In this document: piece by piece, positions 7,955-15,774 of the stretch
Layout of the letters: every line of letters begins with the position of its first letter
How positions within the stretch are numbered: the stretch's first letter is position 1
Origin: JAWSVE01 sp050789445
Lineage (GTDB): Bacteria; Pseudomonadota; Gammaproteobacteria; Pseudomonadales; Cellvibrionaceae
NCBI GenBank assembly: GCA_050789445.1
Contig: JAILXR010000001.1
Coordinates: 2,852,001 to 2,916,000, forward strand
DNA: 64,000 nt
Direction: 5' to 3'
Notes under the pieces: model-generated
What the model was told of the DNA's origin: nothing
Seen by the model: the letters and a program-made list of their open reading frames with translations, nothing else
The model's database searches: none
Position numbers and translations under genes: made by a program

Positions 7955-10893
7955 ATTGGTTTTCTACTCAAGAATCCGTATTAAAAGAAAACTTACTTTA
8001 TAAAAAGCACAGTATTTCACGTACGCTGTTATCGCGATCATCGATAGCGGTTTTATTTGCAGTTACATTAAGTGGCTGTTCTTGGCTAGCTGGTCCTGAT
8101 GATGAATATATTGGCGACACTTTGTCAGATTTAAAACCAGCGATACTTCCAAAAGCCAGTGAAGAAGTTCCTAAAGTAAGCTTGGAAGAAATCGAAGAAA
8201 ATTATCGCCGAGCTTTAGATATTGCAGAAAATGATGAAGTGCGTCGAAATATTCTAGTGCGGCTCGCTGGTTTGCAAATGCTTCGTAGCGAACAAACACA
8301 ACTAGATGTGGCGGGAAATGAAAAATATTTCGATGACCCAATTGCCATGTACAAAGAGCTGATTGATTTACAGCAGGGACGTCCTGGTCGAGATAAATTA
8401 ATTTATCAATTGGCAAAAGCGTATGCGTTAGACGGAAGATCAAAAGAATCGCAAGCAACATTAGATCAGCTGGCAAGAGAATATCCTAGCTCGCCATATA
8501 TTGCTGAAGCGCAATTTCGTCGAGCAGAGCGTGCGTTTAATACTGGCGAATATGCTCAAGCTGAAGAATATTATAAATCCGTTGTTGAGTCGGAAGAAGA
8601 AACATCGTTCAGTGAAAATGCTGTTTACATGTTGGGTTGGTCGCAATTCAAACGTAATCAATACGAAGAATCTCTTGTGTCATTCACGAAAGTTCTCGAT
8701 GGCATCATGGGCGAGAACGATAGTTTAGATTCAGTTCCAGGGCCAAAACAAACATTGGTGAATGACACGTTCCGTGTGATGAGCTTAGTGTTTTCTTATT
8801 TGGATGGTCCTAAATCTATTAAAGAAACATACGACCTTGCTGGAATACGTCCATACAATCATTTGTTGTATAAAAATTTAGGCGCACTGTATTTAGAAAA
8901 GAAACGTTTTCGCGATAGTGCCGATACGTTTGCTTATTTTGTTGAGCAGCATCCAACAAGTGATTATGCCCCCGAGTTTAGCGTCCAAATTATTACTGTT
9001 TACGACAAAGGTAATTTTCCTACGTTGTTGCTACCTGCCAAAGAAGATTTCATTAATAACTACGGAATTCGTAGTGAATACTGGGCACAAAAACCCGAAA
9101 GTGTTCGAGAAAATTTAAAAACGTATCTACACATTTATTTAGAAGAGCTGGGTAAATACGAGCATGCGCAAGCGCAAGGCTTAAAAAATCCTGAAGATAA
9201 AACATTAAAACAAAGTACGTTGCAACAAATGCGCGAGCAGGCCGCAGTGAGCTATGAAAAAGCAGCGCGCTGGTACGAAGAGTTTGCGGAAACATTTCCT
9301 AAAGATGAAAAAACACCGAATATCGTTTTCTTATTGGGTGAAGCGTTTTACGAGTCGGGACAACTTCCCAAAGCTGTTACTGCTTACGAAAGAGTAGCTT
9401 ACGAATATTTGGATCCAATGAATGGGCCGGAAGCCGGTTATTCTGCGATTCTTGCATTAGATGAATTAGCCAATCGAGCAGCACCAGAAGAAAAAACAAA
9501 ATGGCAAGATCATAAAACAGCGAGTTCAATTTCTTTCGCAGATTATTACCCTGATGATGAGCGTGCTTCAAAAGTGCTAGCGCAAGCGGCACAATCTTTA
9601 TTAGCGAAAGGCGAAAATCAACAAGCGGTTGCAGCAGCAACGCGATTAACGAATTGGGCTTCTCCGCTTGATCAAAATTTATTGCGAACAGCGTGGTTGA
9701 TAGTTGGGCAGGGTCAGTTTGATTTAGAGCAATATGTAGAATCTGAATTTGCCTATCGACAAGTTTTATCCTTAATGCCTGCTGAAGGTTCTCCTCAGTT
9801 AGCGTCAATAGAGGGGCCGACTCGCAATGAAGTGATGGAACGCATTGCAGCGAGCATGTTTAAACAAGCTGACGCTAGTTTAGCGACGAATGATAAAGCT
9901 GCCGCTGTTGACCAATTATTACGTGTTAGTGAACTGGCTCCAGGAACCGAAATAGCATCTAAAGCTGAATACGATGCAGCCACGTATCTTATGGATCTTG
10001 AGCGCTGGCAGGATGCTGAACGTGTATTGATCGCTTTCCGACAAAATTATCCGACTAGCGAATTGATTAATACTTTGCCTGCTAAATTAGTCGTTATTTA
10101 TCAAGAGCTAGAAGAGTGGAAATTAGCAGCAAGTGAATTAAGTATTATGGCAAATAATAATACTGATCCTGATGTTCGTCGTCAGTCGCGCTTCCTAGCC
10201 GCAGAATTATTTGAAAAAAGTGGCGACATAGAAAATGCACTTATCAGTTACCGTGATTACGCCAATAATTATCGACAACCTTTAGCGCAAGCTATCGAAG
10301 CAGAATATAAGTTAGCGCAACTCTATGAAGAAAAACGTGATAATCGAAACAGAAGTATATGGTTAGATCGCTTGATATCTTCAGATGCAAATGCAGGCAG
10401 TGAAAGAAGCGATAGAACAAAATATTTAGCAGCAATGGCGTCGAGCGAATTTGCGAATGGCTTGTATCAAAACTTTACGAGTATTCCTTTAACGTTGCCA
10501 TTAAAACCCAGTTTAGATAAAAAACGAAAAGCGCTCGATCAAACCTTAAAAGCATACGAAGCTATTTTAGATTACGGTATTGCAGAATACACAACACTGG
10601 CGAGTTATCGCATTGGCGAAGTCTATGTTCAATTAAGCCAAGCATTAATGAATTCAGAAAAACCGAAAAACTTAGATGCGTTAGCGGCTGAGCAATATAC
10701 GATTTTATTAGAAGAGCAAGCCTTCCCGTTTGAAGAGCGTGCGATTGAAATTCACGAGGCGAATATTCAACGCACTCGTGAAGGTATCTATGATGATTGG
10801 GTAAAAGATAGTTTCAAAACATTAGGCAAACTATTGCCAGCCCGCTACAACAAAATTGAAGACGTTATCGAGTATACCGATGCGATACATTAA
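7951..10893 (+). CDS. Large TPR lipoprotein
   Basis: The 980-residue protein has a long N-terminal basic region and a lipobox (TLSGC, Cys about residue 43), so it is probably anchored in the outer membrane. The rest is a series of tetratricopeptide repeats of BamD/YbgF type, for example 'YQLAKAYALDGRSKESQATLDQLAREYP', 'FLLGEAFYESGQLPKAVTAYERV' and 'AYRQVL'. Such repeats act as protein-binding scaffolds. It starts at ATG overlapping the previous stop (ATGA). Size and lipoprotein nature recall the large TPR partners of the Agl/Glt-type systems; the exact equivalent cannot be named from sequence alone. Confidence 0.9.
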   Translation: MNWFSTQESVLKENLLYKKHSISRTLLSRSSIAVLFAVTLSGCSWLAGPDDEYIGDTLSDLKPAILPKASEEVPKVSLEEIEENYRRALDIAENDEVRRNILVRLAGLQMLRSEQTQLDVAGNEKYFDDPIAMYKELIDLQQGRPGRDKLIYQLAKAYALDGRSKESQATLDQLAREYPSSPYIAEAQFRRAERAFNTGEYAQAEEYYKSVVESEEETSFSENAVYMLGWSQFKRNQYEESLVSFTKVLDGIMGENDSLDSVPGPKQTLVNDTFRVMSLVFSYLDGPKSIKETYDLAGIRPYNHLLYKNLGALYLEKKRFRDSADTFAYFVEQHPTSDYAPEFSVQIITVYDKGNFPTLLLPAKEDFINNYGIRSEYWAQKPESVRENLKTYLHIYLEELGKYEHAQAQGLKNPEDKTLKQSTLQQMREQAAVSYEKAARWYEEFAETFPKDEKTPNIVFLLGEAFYESGQLPKAVTAYERVAYEYLDPMNGPEAGYSAILALDELANRAAPEEKTKWQDHKTASSISFADYYPDDERASKVLAQAAQSLLAKGENQQAVAAATRLTNWASPLDQNLLRTAWLIVGQGQFDLEQYVESEFAYRQVLSLMPAEGSPQLASIEGPTRNEVMERIAASMFKQADASLATNDKAAAVDQLLRVSELAPGTEIASKAEYDAATYLMDLERWQDAERVLIAFRQNYPTSELINTLPAKLVVIYQELEEWKLAASELSIMANNNTDPDVRRQSRFLAAELFEKSGDIENALISYRDYANNYRQPLAQAIEAEYKLAQLYEEKRDNRNRSIWLDRLISSDANAGSERSDRTKYLAAMASSEFANGLYQNFTSIPLTLPLKPSLDKKRKALDQTLKAYEAILDYGIAEYTTLASYRIGEVYVQLSQALMNSEKPKNLDALAAEQYTILLEEQAFPFEERAIEIHEANIQRTREGIYDDWVKDSFKTLGKLLPARYNKIEDVIEYTDAIH

Positions 10894-11599
10894 AACGACG
10901 ATGCATTATTGTTTAATTGTTTCTCGACAAGCTTTGCGTTTGTCATGGGTTTTTATGGCGTTATTTTTAATTGCTTGTAGTAGCACGCCAAAAGATTCAT
11001 CAAAAAGAAGTGATGGGAAAAATATTGACGACTCAATCACTGCTACAGGCGAAGGCGGAATTCCTGCTGGGTTTGATGTTGATGCTCCAAATGAAAATCC
11101 ATACCTTGCTGATAAGTCAGATGGCCCAAGTGGTGCTCGCTCGTTATTTAATAATGCCATTTCAGCGATGCAGCAAGAAAATTGGCAGCGTGCTGAAGTT
11201 TTATTGCAGCAGTTGACCACTGAATATCCAAAACTTTCAGGCCCTTTTTTAAATTTAGGGATTGTGTATCACAAACTGGATAGAAAAGAAGATGCGGAAA
11301 CAGCGTTTAATAATGCGATAAAAGCGAATTCATTGAATCTGGACGCTTATAATCAGCTCGGTTTGTTATTACGAGAAGAAGGCAGATTTAATGATGCAGA
11401 AGCTCAATATAAAAAGGCAATTGCAGTTTGGCCAAAACATGCAGCTAGCCATAAAAATATTGGCATCCTCTATGATTTATATATGGGTGAGTTAAACAAA
11501 GCGCTCAATCATTTTGAAATCTTCCAATACTTACAGCCTGAGCCTGATCGACAAATGGCTGGTTGGATTATTGATTTGAAGCGGCGTATAGGTAATTAA
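10880..11599 (+). CDS. TPR lipoprotein, GltE/AglT-like candidate
   Basis: The predicted 239-residue product has a lipobox (LFLIAC, Cys about residue 33) followed by a Ser-rich linker and about three canonical TPRs between residues 90 and 200 ('GPFLNLGIVYHKLDRKEDAETAFNNAI', 'NLDAYNQLGLLLREEGRFNDAEAQYKKAI'). I chose ATG 10880, which overlaps the upstream gene by 14 nt and has GAG about 9 nt before it. An in-frame TTG at 10856 and ATG at 10901 are alternatives. A small TPR lipoprotein next to ExbB/ExbD genes fits the AglT/GltE position in Myxococcus, but orthology is inference. Confidence 0.85.
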   Translation: MRYIKTTMHYCLIVSRQALRLSWVFMALFLIACSSTPKDSSKRSDGKNIDDSITATGEGGIPAGFDVDAPNENPYLADKSDGPSGARSLFNNAISAMQQENWQRAEVLLQQLTTEYPKLSGPFLNLGIVYHKLDRKEDAETAFNNAIKANSLNLDAYNQLGLLLREEGRFNDAEAQYKKAIAVWPKHAASHKNIGILYDLYMGELNKALNHFEIFQYLQPEPDRQMAGWIIDLKRRIGN

Positions 11600-11687
11600 C
11601 ACCATGCGACATTCAACATTCAATAATGTATTACAGTGTTTTCGAAATACTAAAAATGCAATGAAAAAAGTAACGAAGGAGATAACC

Positions 11688-11996
11688 ATGAAGTGGCAAA
11701 AGGTGACAATTTGTGGCGCTTTATTCCTGTTTATTTCGACTTTTTTTCATGTCTCTCATGCGCAAGAGGCAACCGTTAATTTGAGTTCGACGATTGTAGG
11801 TAATCAGGAACAACCGAAGGTGTTATACATTGTTCCTTGGAAGAGTGTTAACGATTCCGAGCTAGAGAATCAGTCCATTCAGAGCCAATTAGACATCATT
11901 TTTGGGCATGTTGAGCGCATCGAGCTACGTAGAGAGTTGTCTTACATGAAAGAGCTGTCTAAGGTCGCTAAGAAGGCTAAAAAGTCGAACAAATAA
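11688..11996 (+). CDS. Small exported protein of unknown function
   Basis: From ATG 11688 the protein has 102 residues: a signal peptide ending near 'SHAQ', then about 75 residues with a conserved-looking 'VLYIVPWKS' segment and a Lys-rich tail. The start is set by a strong AAGGAG at 11676-11681, 6 nt upstream; longer frames from 11604 or 11661 would bury the signal peptide behind 28 or 9 extra residues. I know no function. It is the last gene of the TPR part of the block and is followed by a 582-base gap with a terminator, so it probably ends this transcript. Confidence 0.8.
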   Translation: MKWQKVTICGALFLFISTFFHVSHAQEATVNLSSTIVGNQEQPKVLYIVPWKSVNDSELENQSIQSQLDIIFGHVERIELRRELSYMKELSKVAKKAKKSNK

Positions 11997-12240
11997 ATTC
12001 TGAAAGTTTACTTAGAAAAAACAAAATTGTTGCTTAGGTCACATATTTATAATCAATTACGTCCTTTTGGTCGGTTTTACCTCTCTTCCCCTATTCAACG
12101 GCACAAGATTTGAATACCTTTTAAGACAATGACTTAGCGCATGTTTTTCATAAACTGGTTGATTAGCTTTTGTTTGTTAATATTTAGTTTTTCTTTCTGA
12201 GCCAAATTAGAAAAAAACGCTAAACTTGATTTAGTTGTAG

Positions 12241-12345
12241 ATAGAACTCGGTCAGGAAGTTTGAGTTCTATTGTTCAGAAGACACTATCGTAGAGGATGA
12301 CGAACCATCACCCAGAGACACCTGTTGTCGACAGGTGTTTTTTTA
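12241..12345 (+). ncRNA. Candidate small RNA with GGA stem-loop (possible RsmY/RsmZ-like CsrA/RsmA-binding RNA)
   Basis: A perfect 9-bp stem (ATAGAACTC 12241-12249 with GAGTTCTAT 12263-12271) exposes a 13-nt loop containing CAGGAAG. A second GGA follows in an unpaired stretch (GAGGATGACG, about 12291-12300). The unit ends with a Rho-independent terminator at 12318-12345. GGA in a hairpin loop is the hallmark of CsrA/RsmA-binding RNAs, and those RNAs end with terminators, but known ones usually carry more GGA motifs. It could instead be a leader or attenuator. The 5' end is not known and may lie upstream. Confidence 0.35.
12318..12345 (+). terminator. Rho-independent terminator
   Basis: A perfect 8-bp stem (ACACCTGT/ACAGGTGT) with loop TGTCG is followed by seven T residues. 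It ends either the 5283-11996 transcript or the candidate small RNA directly upstream, and isolates the ExbB/ExbD genes downstream. Confidence 0.85.
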
Positions 12346-12578
12346 TTCCCTCGATGAAACAGATTTAACCTAATTGGTATTTCTTCGAAAGATTCTGACA
12401 GAGATTTGTTCTGTCGGCCTTTATCGTTAGAGGTTTCGTTGGGGTTATATACGCATGCAATGGCTAGCTTTGACTGTTGTAGTTAGTTGAATGGTTGAAG
12501 CAATAAATAGTTATATATTTTTAATTAAGATTTTTTGTATTTCTTTGTATTAAAGGCACTTTCGGAGGCAGGCACGTT

Positions 12579-13235
12579 ATGATCAATACTATTCTACGGT
12601 TTTTCCAAGACGGCGGACCGTTTATGTACCCAATCGCAATCGTTCTAATCATTGGCTTAGCCGTAGTGATAGAGCGATGGATGTTTTTAACTTATGCAAA
12701 AACAGCAAATCGTCGCGCTTTTGAGCGAGTATTGCCGTTATTGCAAAAGCGAGATTACAAAGGCGTTCTTGAAATTGGCCAAAGTTCAAATGCACCAGTT
12801 GTTCGTATGATTGCTGCCGGTGTTGCTCGTATGGGTAGCTCGCAACGTCGTGACGATATTGAACTTGCTATGGAAGAAGGTGTAATGGAAGCGACGCCTC
12901 GTTTGGAAAAACGCACAGGTTATCTTGCGACTCTGGCAAACATCTCAACTCTTCTCGGACTGCTTGGAACAATTATCGGTTTGATCGCTGCATTTACGGC
13001 AGTAGCTGATGCGGACCCAACAGAAAAAGCGTCTCTACTTTCAAAAAGTATTTCAGTTGCGATGAACACAACAGCATTCGGGCTAATGTCTGCCATTCCG
13101 TTGTTGATTTTTCATTCTCTTTTACAAACTAAAACCATGGAAATTGTTGATAGCTTAGAAATGGCTGGCGTTAAATGCTTGAACTTAATGTCAACTGCAA
13201 AAGCAATGGCTAGCAAAACACGTTCACAAGATTAA
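12579..13235 (+). CDS. MotA/TolQ/ExbB proton channel family protein (AglR-like)
   Basis: The 218-residue inner-membrane protein has three membrane helices: about residues 15-33, 118-140 and 163-185. The family core 'LANISTLLGLLGTIIGLIAAF' and the third-helix 'SVAMNTTAFGLMSAIP' with its pore-lining Thr are intact. Such proteins form the pentameric stator that uses the proton gradient together with ExbD/TolR partners. Two ExbD-like genes and a TonB-like gene follow. This set is neither tolQRAB-pal (no tolA/tolB/pal) nor a simple exbBD-tonB set, and best fits the AglR-Q-S type motor. Confidence 0.92.
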   Translation: MINTILRFFQDGGPFMYPIAIVLIIGLAVVIERWMFLTYAKTANRRAFERVLPLLQKRDYKGVLEIGQSSNAPVVRMIAAGVARMGSSQRRDDIELAMEEGVMEATPRLEKRTGYLATLANISTLLGLLGTIIGLIAAFTAVADADPTEKASLLSKSISVAMNTTAFGLMSAIPLLIFHSLLQTKTMEIVDSLEMAGVKCLNLMSTAKAMASKTRSQD

Positions 13236-13333
13236 TTGAAACTTTGAACTAATTTTTCTAGACATAAAAAGACAATACGAAAGCGCGTATCGCTTGCAGT
13301 CTCAGTGGTACAACACGTGAATAGGTTTAGTAA

Positions 13334-13924
13334 ATGAAACGCAATCGACACAAAAAATTCCGGGAAGAAAAAGATCTCGACATCACTTCGTTCATGAATC
13401 TCATGATCGTGTTGGTGCCCGTACTATTGATGAATATGGTGTTCTCACAAGTCACAGTGTTGGATTTAAAGCTTCCAGATTCGGCTGCCTCCGCTGAATC
13501 CGTTGAAGAAAATGAAAACCAACAACTTGAATTAGTGATACGTGCTGATCACATGGATTTGAATTTTCCGGCAGGTATTCGCTTAAAGCGAATTGAGAAA
13601 AAAGAAGACGAATACGATTACAAAATGCTGTCACTGATTTTACAAGAAGTGAAAAGACAGTTGCGCGATAAAGATATTGAGAAAAAAGATATCTTAGTAT
13701 TGTCACAACCAAATACAGATTATCAAACGATCGTTAGCGTGATGGATACAGTGAGATCTTTTCAGGCGGTTGTAGCGGCTAGCGTGGTGGATGCAGAACT
13801 GTTCCCAGATATCTCTTTAGGTGATGCCCCAATAGATGAAACTGCAGATGTAAGTGGTTTACTAAAAGATAATTCGTTCGCAGTTTTGTCCTCCTCGATG
13901 GTTAATGGTGAGGTGATGCAATGA
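13334..13924 (+). CDS. ExbD/TolR-like stator protein lacking the membrane Asp
   Basis: The 196-residue protein has a basic cytoplasmic N-terminus, one membrane helix at about residues 20-38 and a periplasmic domain. In ExbD, TolR and AglQ the helix begins with a conserved Asp (P-F-I-D-V-M) essential for proton flow. Here the aligned segment is S-F-M-N-L-M with Asn22 (AAT at 13397-13399), so this subunit should not carry protons. The next gene encodes a second paralogue that keeps Asp. The gap to the ExbB-like gene is 98 bases; the stop overlaps the next start (ATGA). No clear ribosome-binding site precedes the ATG. Confidence 0.9.
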   Translation: MKRNRHKKFREEKDLDITSFMNLMIVLVPVLLMNMVFSQVTVLDLKLPDSAASAESVEENENQQLELVIRADHMDLNFPAGIRLKRIEKKEDEYDYKMLSLILQEVKRQLRDKDIEKKDILVLSQPNTDYQTIVSVMDTVRSFQAVVAASVVDAELFPDISLGDAPIDETADVSGLLKDNSFAVLSSSMVNGEVMQ

Positions 13925-14451
13925 AAAAATCATTACGCGCTCGCCGAATGGAGCGACATCACAAGCGCGCTCAACAGCAATCAAAATTAAATCTTGTTTC
14001 TTTGATGGATATTTTTACCATCTTAGTATTTTTCTTATTAGTGAATTCATCTGACGTAGAAGTGTTACAGACCAGCAAAGATATCCAATTACCTGAATCA
14101 ACGTCAGAACAGCGCCCAGACACAACGATTATTGTGAATGTTAATTCAAAAAACATACTCGTTTCTGGTCGTGCTGTAGCAACAGTGTCAGAAATCATTA
14201 ATAACGAAAGCAATGAGATATCAGGCTTAGCGAAAGAATTAAAGTACCAAGCTTTACGTGCAAAACCCTTAACAGAAGAACAAGAGATTCAAGGTCGACC
14301 AATTACTATCATGGGCGATAAGTCAGTACCTTATACCGTACTGAAAAAAATTATGACAACTTGTGCAGCTAATGAATACCGAAATATCTCTTTGGCCGTA
14401 AGCAAGGTTGGTAAAGAAGACATTAGTGAAACGGCAGTGGAGGGTTCATAG
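13921..14451 (+). CDS. ExbD/TolR-like stator protein with intact Asp
   Basis: The 176-residue protein has a very basic N-terminus, a membrane helix at about residues 25-43 starting with S-L-M-D-I-F, and a periplasmic domain. Asp30 is the expected proton-carrying residue of ExbD/TolR/AglQ proteins. Its start overlaps the stop of the Asp-lacking paralogue and its stop abuts the TonB-like gene, so the three should be made in a coupled way. Confidence 0.92.
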   Translation: MKKSLRARRMERHHKRAQQQSKLNLVSLMDIFTILVFFLLVNSSDVEVLQTSKDIQLPESTSEQRPDTTIIVNVNSKNILVSGRAVATVSEIINNESNEISGLAKELKYQALRAKPLTEEQEIQGRPITIMGDKSVPYTVLKKIMTTCAANEYRNISLAVSKVGKEDISETAVEGS

Positions 14452-15441
14452 ATGATGATGCGGCCCCCTAATTTAGAATTACCTTGGTATTCTTCGATTG
14501 ATGAAGATATTCGGTATAAAAAGATTTTAAAAATTGCACTAGCCATTCTAGTGGTTTTTGCAATTATTATCCCTTTAATTCCAGTGCCTGAATTAACGCG
14601 TGAAGAAAGAGAAACTTTGCCGCCACAATTAGCGCGAGTTGTTTTAGAGAAAAAAGAATTACCTAAACCGCCCCCTCCTCCACCTAAGCCTAAAGAAGAG
14701 GAAAAACCCAAACCGGTTGAAGAAAAGCCCAAACCAAAACCGCCAGAAGAAAAACCAAAGCCAAAACCTGAGCCGCCAAAACCACAGCCAAAAAAGCCAA
14801 CACCGGTGGATAAAGTGGCAGAGGCTAAGAAAAAGGCAGCAACCAGCGGCTTGTTACAATTTAAAGATGACCTTGCCGATATGCGTGATGCGCTAGATGT
14901 GTCAAAAGTAGAAACAAAAGGATTGTCACGAGGTACTTCACAAGCTGCAAAAGTGGATCGCTCTGTCATCACTAGTGGAGCAAAAAGTACCAGTGGTGGA
15001 ATTAATACAGCAGCATTAAGCCGTGATACAGGTGGTGTTGCGTTGTCAGGGCGGGAAACAACGGTAGTTGAAAGTAGCCTTGCTGATAGAGCGGGTTCAG
15101 ATGCGGAAAATATTGCCGGTGCAAATGGTGATGGAGCCGGCGCTGGAAGTTCTGCACGAAGCACGCAAGAAATTCGTCGAGTTATCGAACCTAATAAAGC
15201 CGCGTTGTTTGCGATTTATAACCGAGCACTGCGTCGTAATCCAAGCTTGCAGGGTGAAGTAGTGGTTAAGTTGACTATCGAGCCATCTGGACAAATATCT
15301 AATGCAGAAATTGTTTCGAGTGACTTGAACGATCCGGACTTAGAAAAAAGAATCCTTTCAAGAATTCGTTTAATTGCATTCGAAGCAAGTAATGCTTCAA
15401 GAACAACAGTCAACTATACGTTTAACTTCTTACCGAACTAA
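14452..15441 (+). CDS. TonB-like protein with AgmX/PglI-type C-terminal domain
   Basis: The 329-residue protein has one N-terminal membrane helix (about residues 25-44). A Pro/Lys/Glu spacer at about 75-118 could span the periplasm, and a Gly/Ser/Ala-rich linker follows. The C-terminal domain of about 95 residues ('IRRVIEPNKAALFAIYNRALRRNP', 'GEVVVKLTIEPSGQI') has the pattern of the AgmX/PglI (GltJ/GltG) C-terminal domain, which is TonB-like. It probably transmits force from the stator to the envelope. Three ATGs in a row follow the preceding stop directly. The antisense strand is also open over much of the gene because of its composition. Confidence 0.9.
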   Translation: MMMRPPNLELPWYSSIDEDIRYKKILKIALAILVVFAIIIPLIPVPELTREERETLPPQLARVVLEKKELPKPPPPPPKPKEEEKPKPVEEKPKPKPPEEKPKPKPEPPKPQPKKPTPVDKVAEAKKKAATSGLLQFKDDLADMRDALDVSKVETKGLSRGTSQAAKVDRSVITSGAKSTSGGINTAALSRDTGGVALSGRETTVVESSLADRAGSDAENIAGANGDGAGAGSSARSTQEIRRVIEPNKAALFAIYNRALRRNPSLQGEVVVKLTIEPSGQISNAEIVSSDLNDPDLEKRILSRIRLIAFEASNASRTTVNYTFNFLPN

Positions 15442-15463
15442 ATAATCAATAGATAAGAATCAT

Positions 15464-15498
15464 AAAACCTCAATCAGAAGTGCTTGAGGTTTTTTTTT
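15464..15498 (+). terminator. Rho-independent terminator of the motor operon
   Basis: A 9-bp stem (AAACCTCAA/TTGAGGTTT, loop of 10 nt) runs straight into a tract of T residues ending at 15498. It lies 23 nt after the stop of the TonB-like gene. Confidence 0.88.
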
Positions 15499-15774
15499 GC
15501 TCGTAATAAAAATCTATCCAAAGTTAAAATGATTAGTCTATCGTACAATAAAAAATTTTAGGCAATAAAAATCAAGCCCATATTTTTCAATGTTTAATTT
15601 CACAGAAAGAAAAAGTACGGTCGGTTTTTTTAAATAAGCTAAATTATTCTAGGTAACAAAATAATTATTTTTTTCTATAAACTGTGTTAATGTTCGCCGA
15701 GAATTGGTATTTGAAAATAATAAAAATAATTTTAAAAAACATATAAGAAAAAATATTTTATCGGAGAACATAAA
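15499..15774. other. AT-rich region upstream of TonB-dependent receptor
   Basis: This stretch is very AT-rich and has no credible gene. It must hold the receptor promoter. A ribosome-binding site (GGAG) lies about 9 nt before ATG 15775. I see no clear Fur-box or other named operator. Confidence 0.4.

Larger units (their letters stand above)
11997..12578. other. Long non-coding gap inside the motor block
   Basis: No open reading frame in this gap looks coding. It contains the candidate small RNA 12241-12345, listed separately. Downstream of that is a 6-bp hairpin (GACAGA/TCTGTC) near 12398-12416 without a T-tract. A strongly AT-rich stretch follows (about 12505-12555), where the promoter of the ExbB/ExbD part probably lies. 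A GGAGG ribosome-binding site sits about 10 nt before the ATG at 12579. Confidence 0.5.

Noticed and set aside
14331..15164. Long minus-strand open frame of 277 codons opposite the TonB-like gene
   Set aside because: It arises from the repetitive Pro/Lys/Gly codons of the real gene, has a low-complexity Gly/Phe/Ser product and no ribosome-binding site.
12579..15441. Reading the ExbB/ExbD/TonB set as the tolQRA or exbBD-tonB operon
   Set aside because: There are two ExbD proteins, no tolB or pal, and the C-terminal domain of the TonB-like protein fits the AgmX/PglI pattern better than TolA or ordinary TonB.
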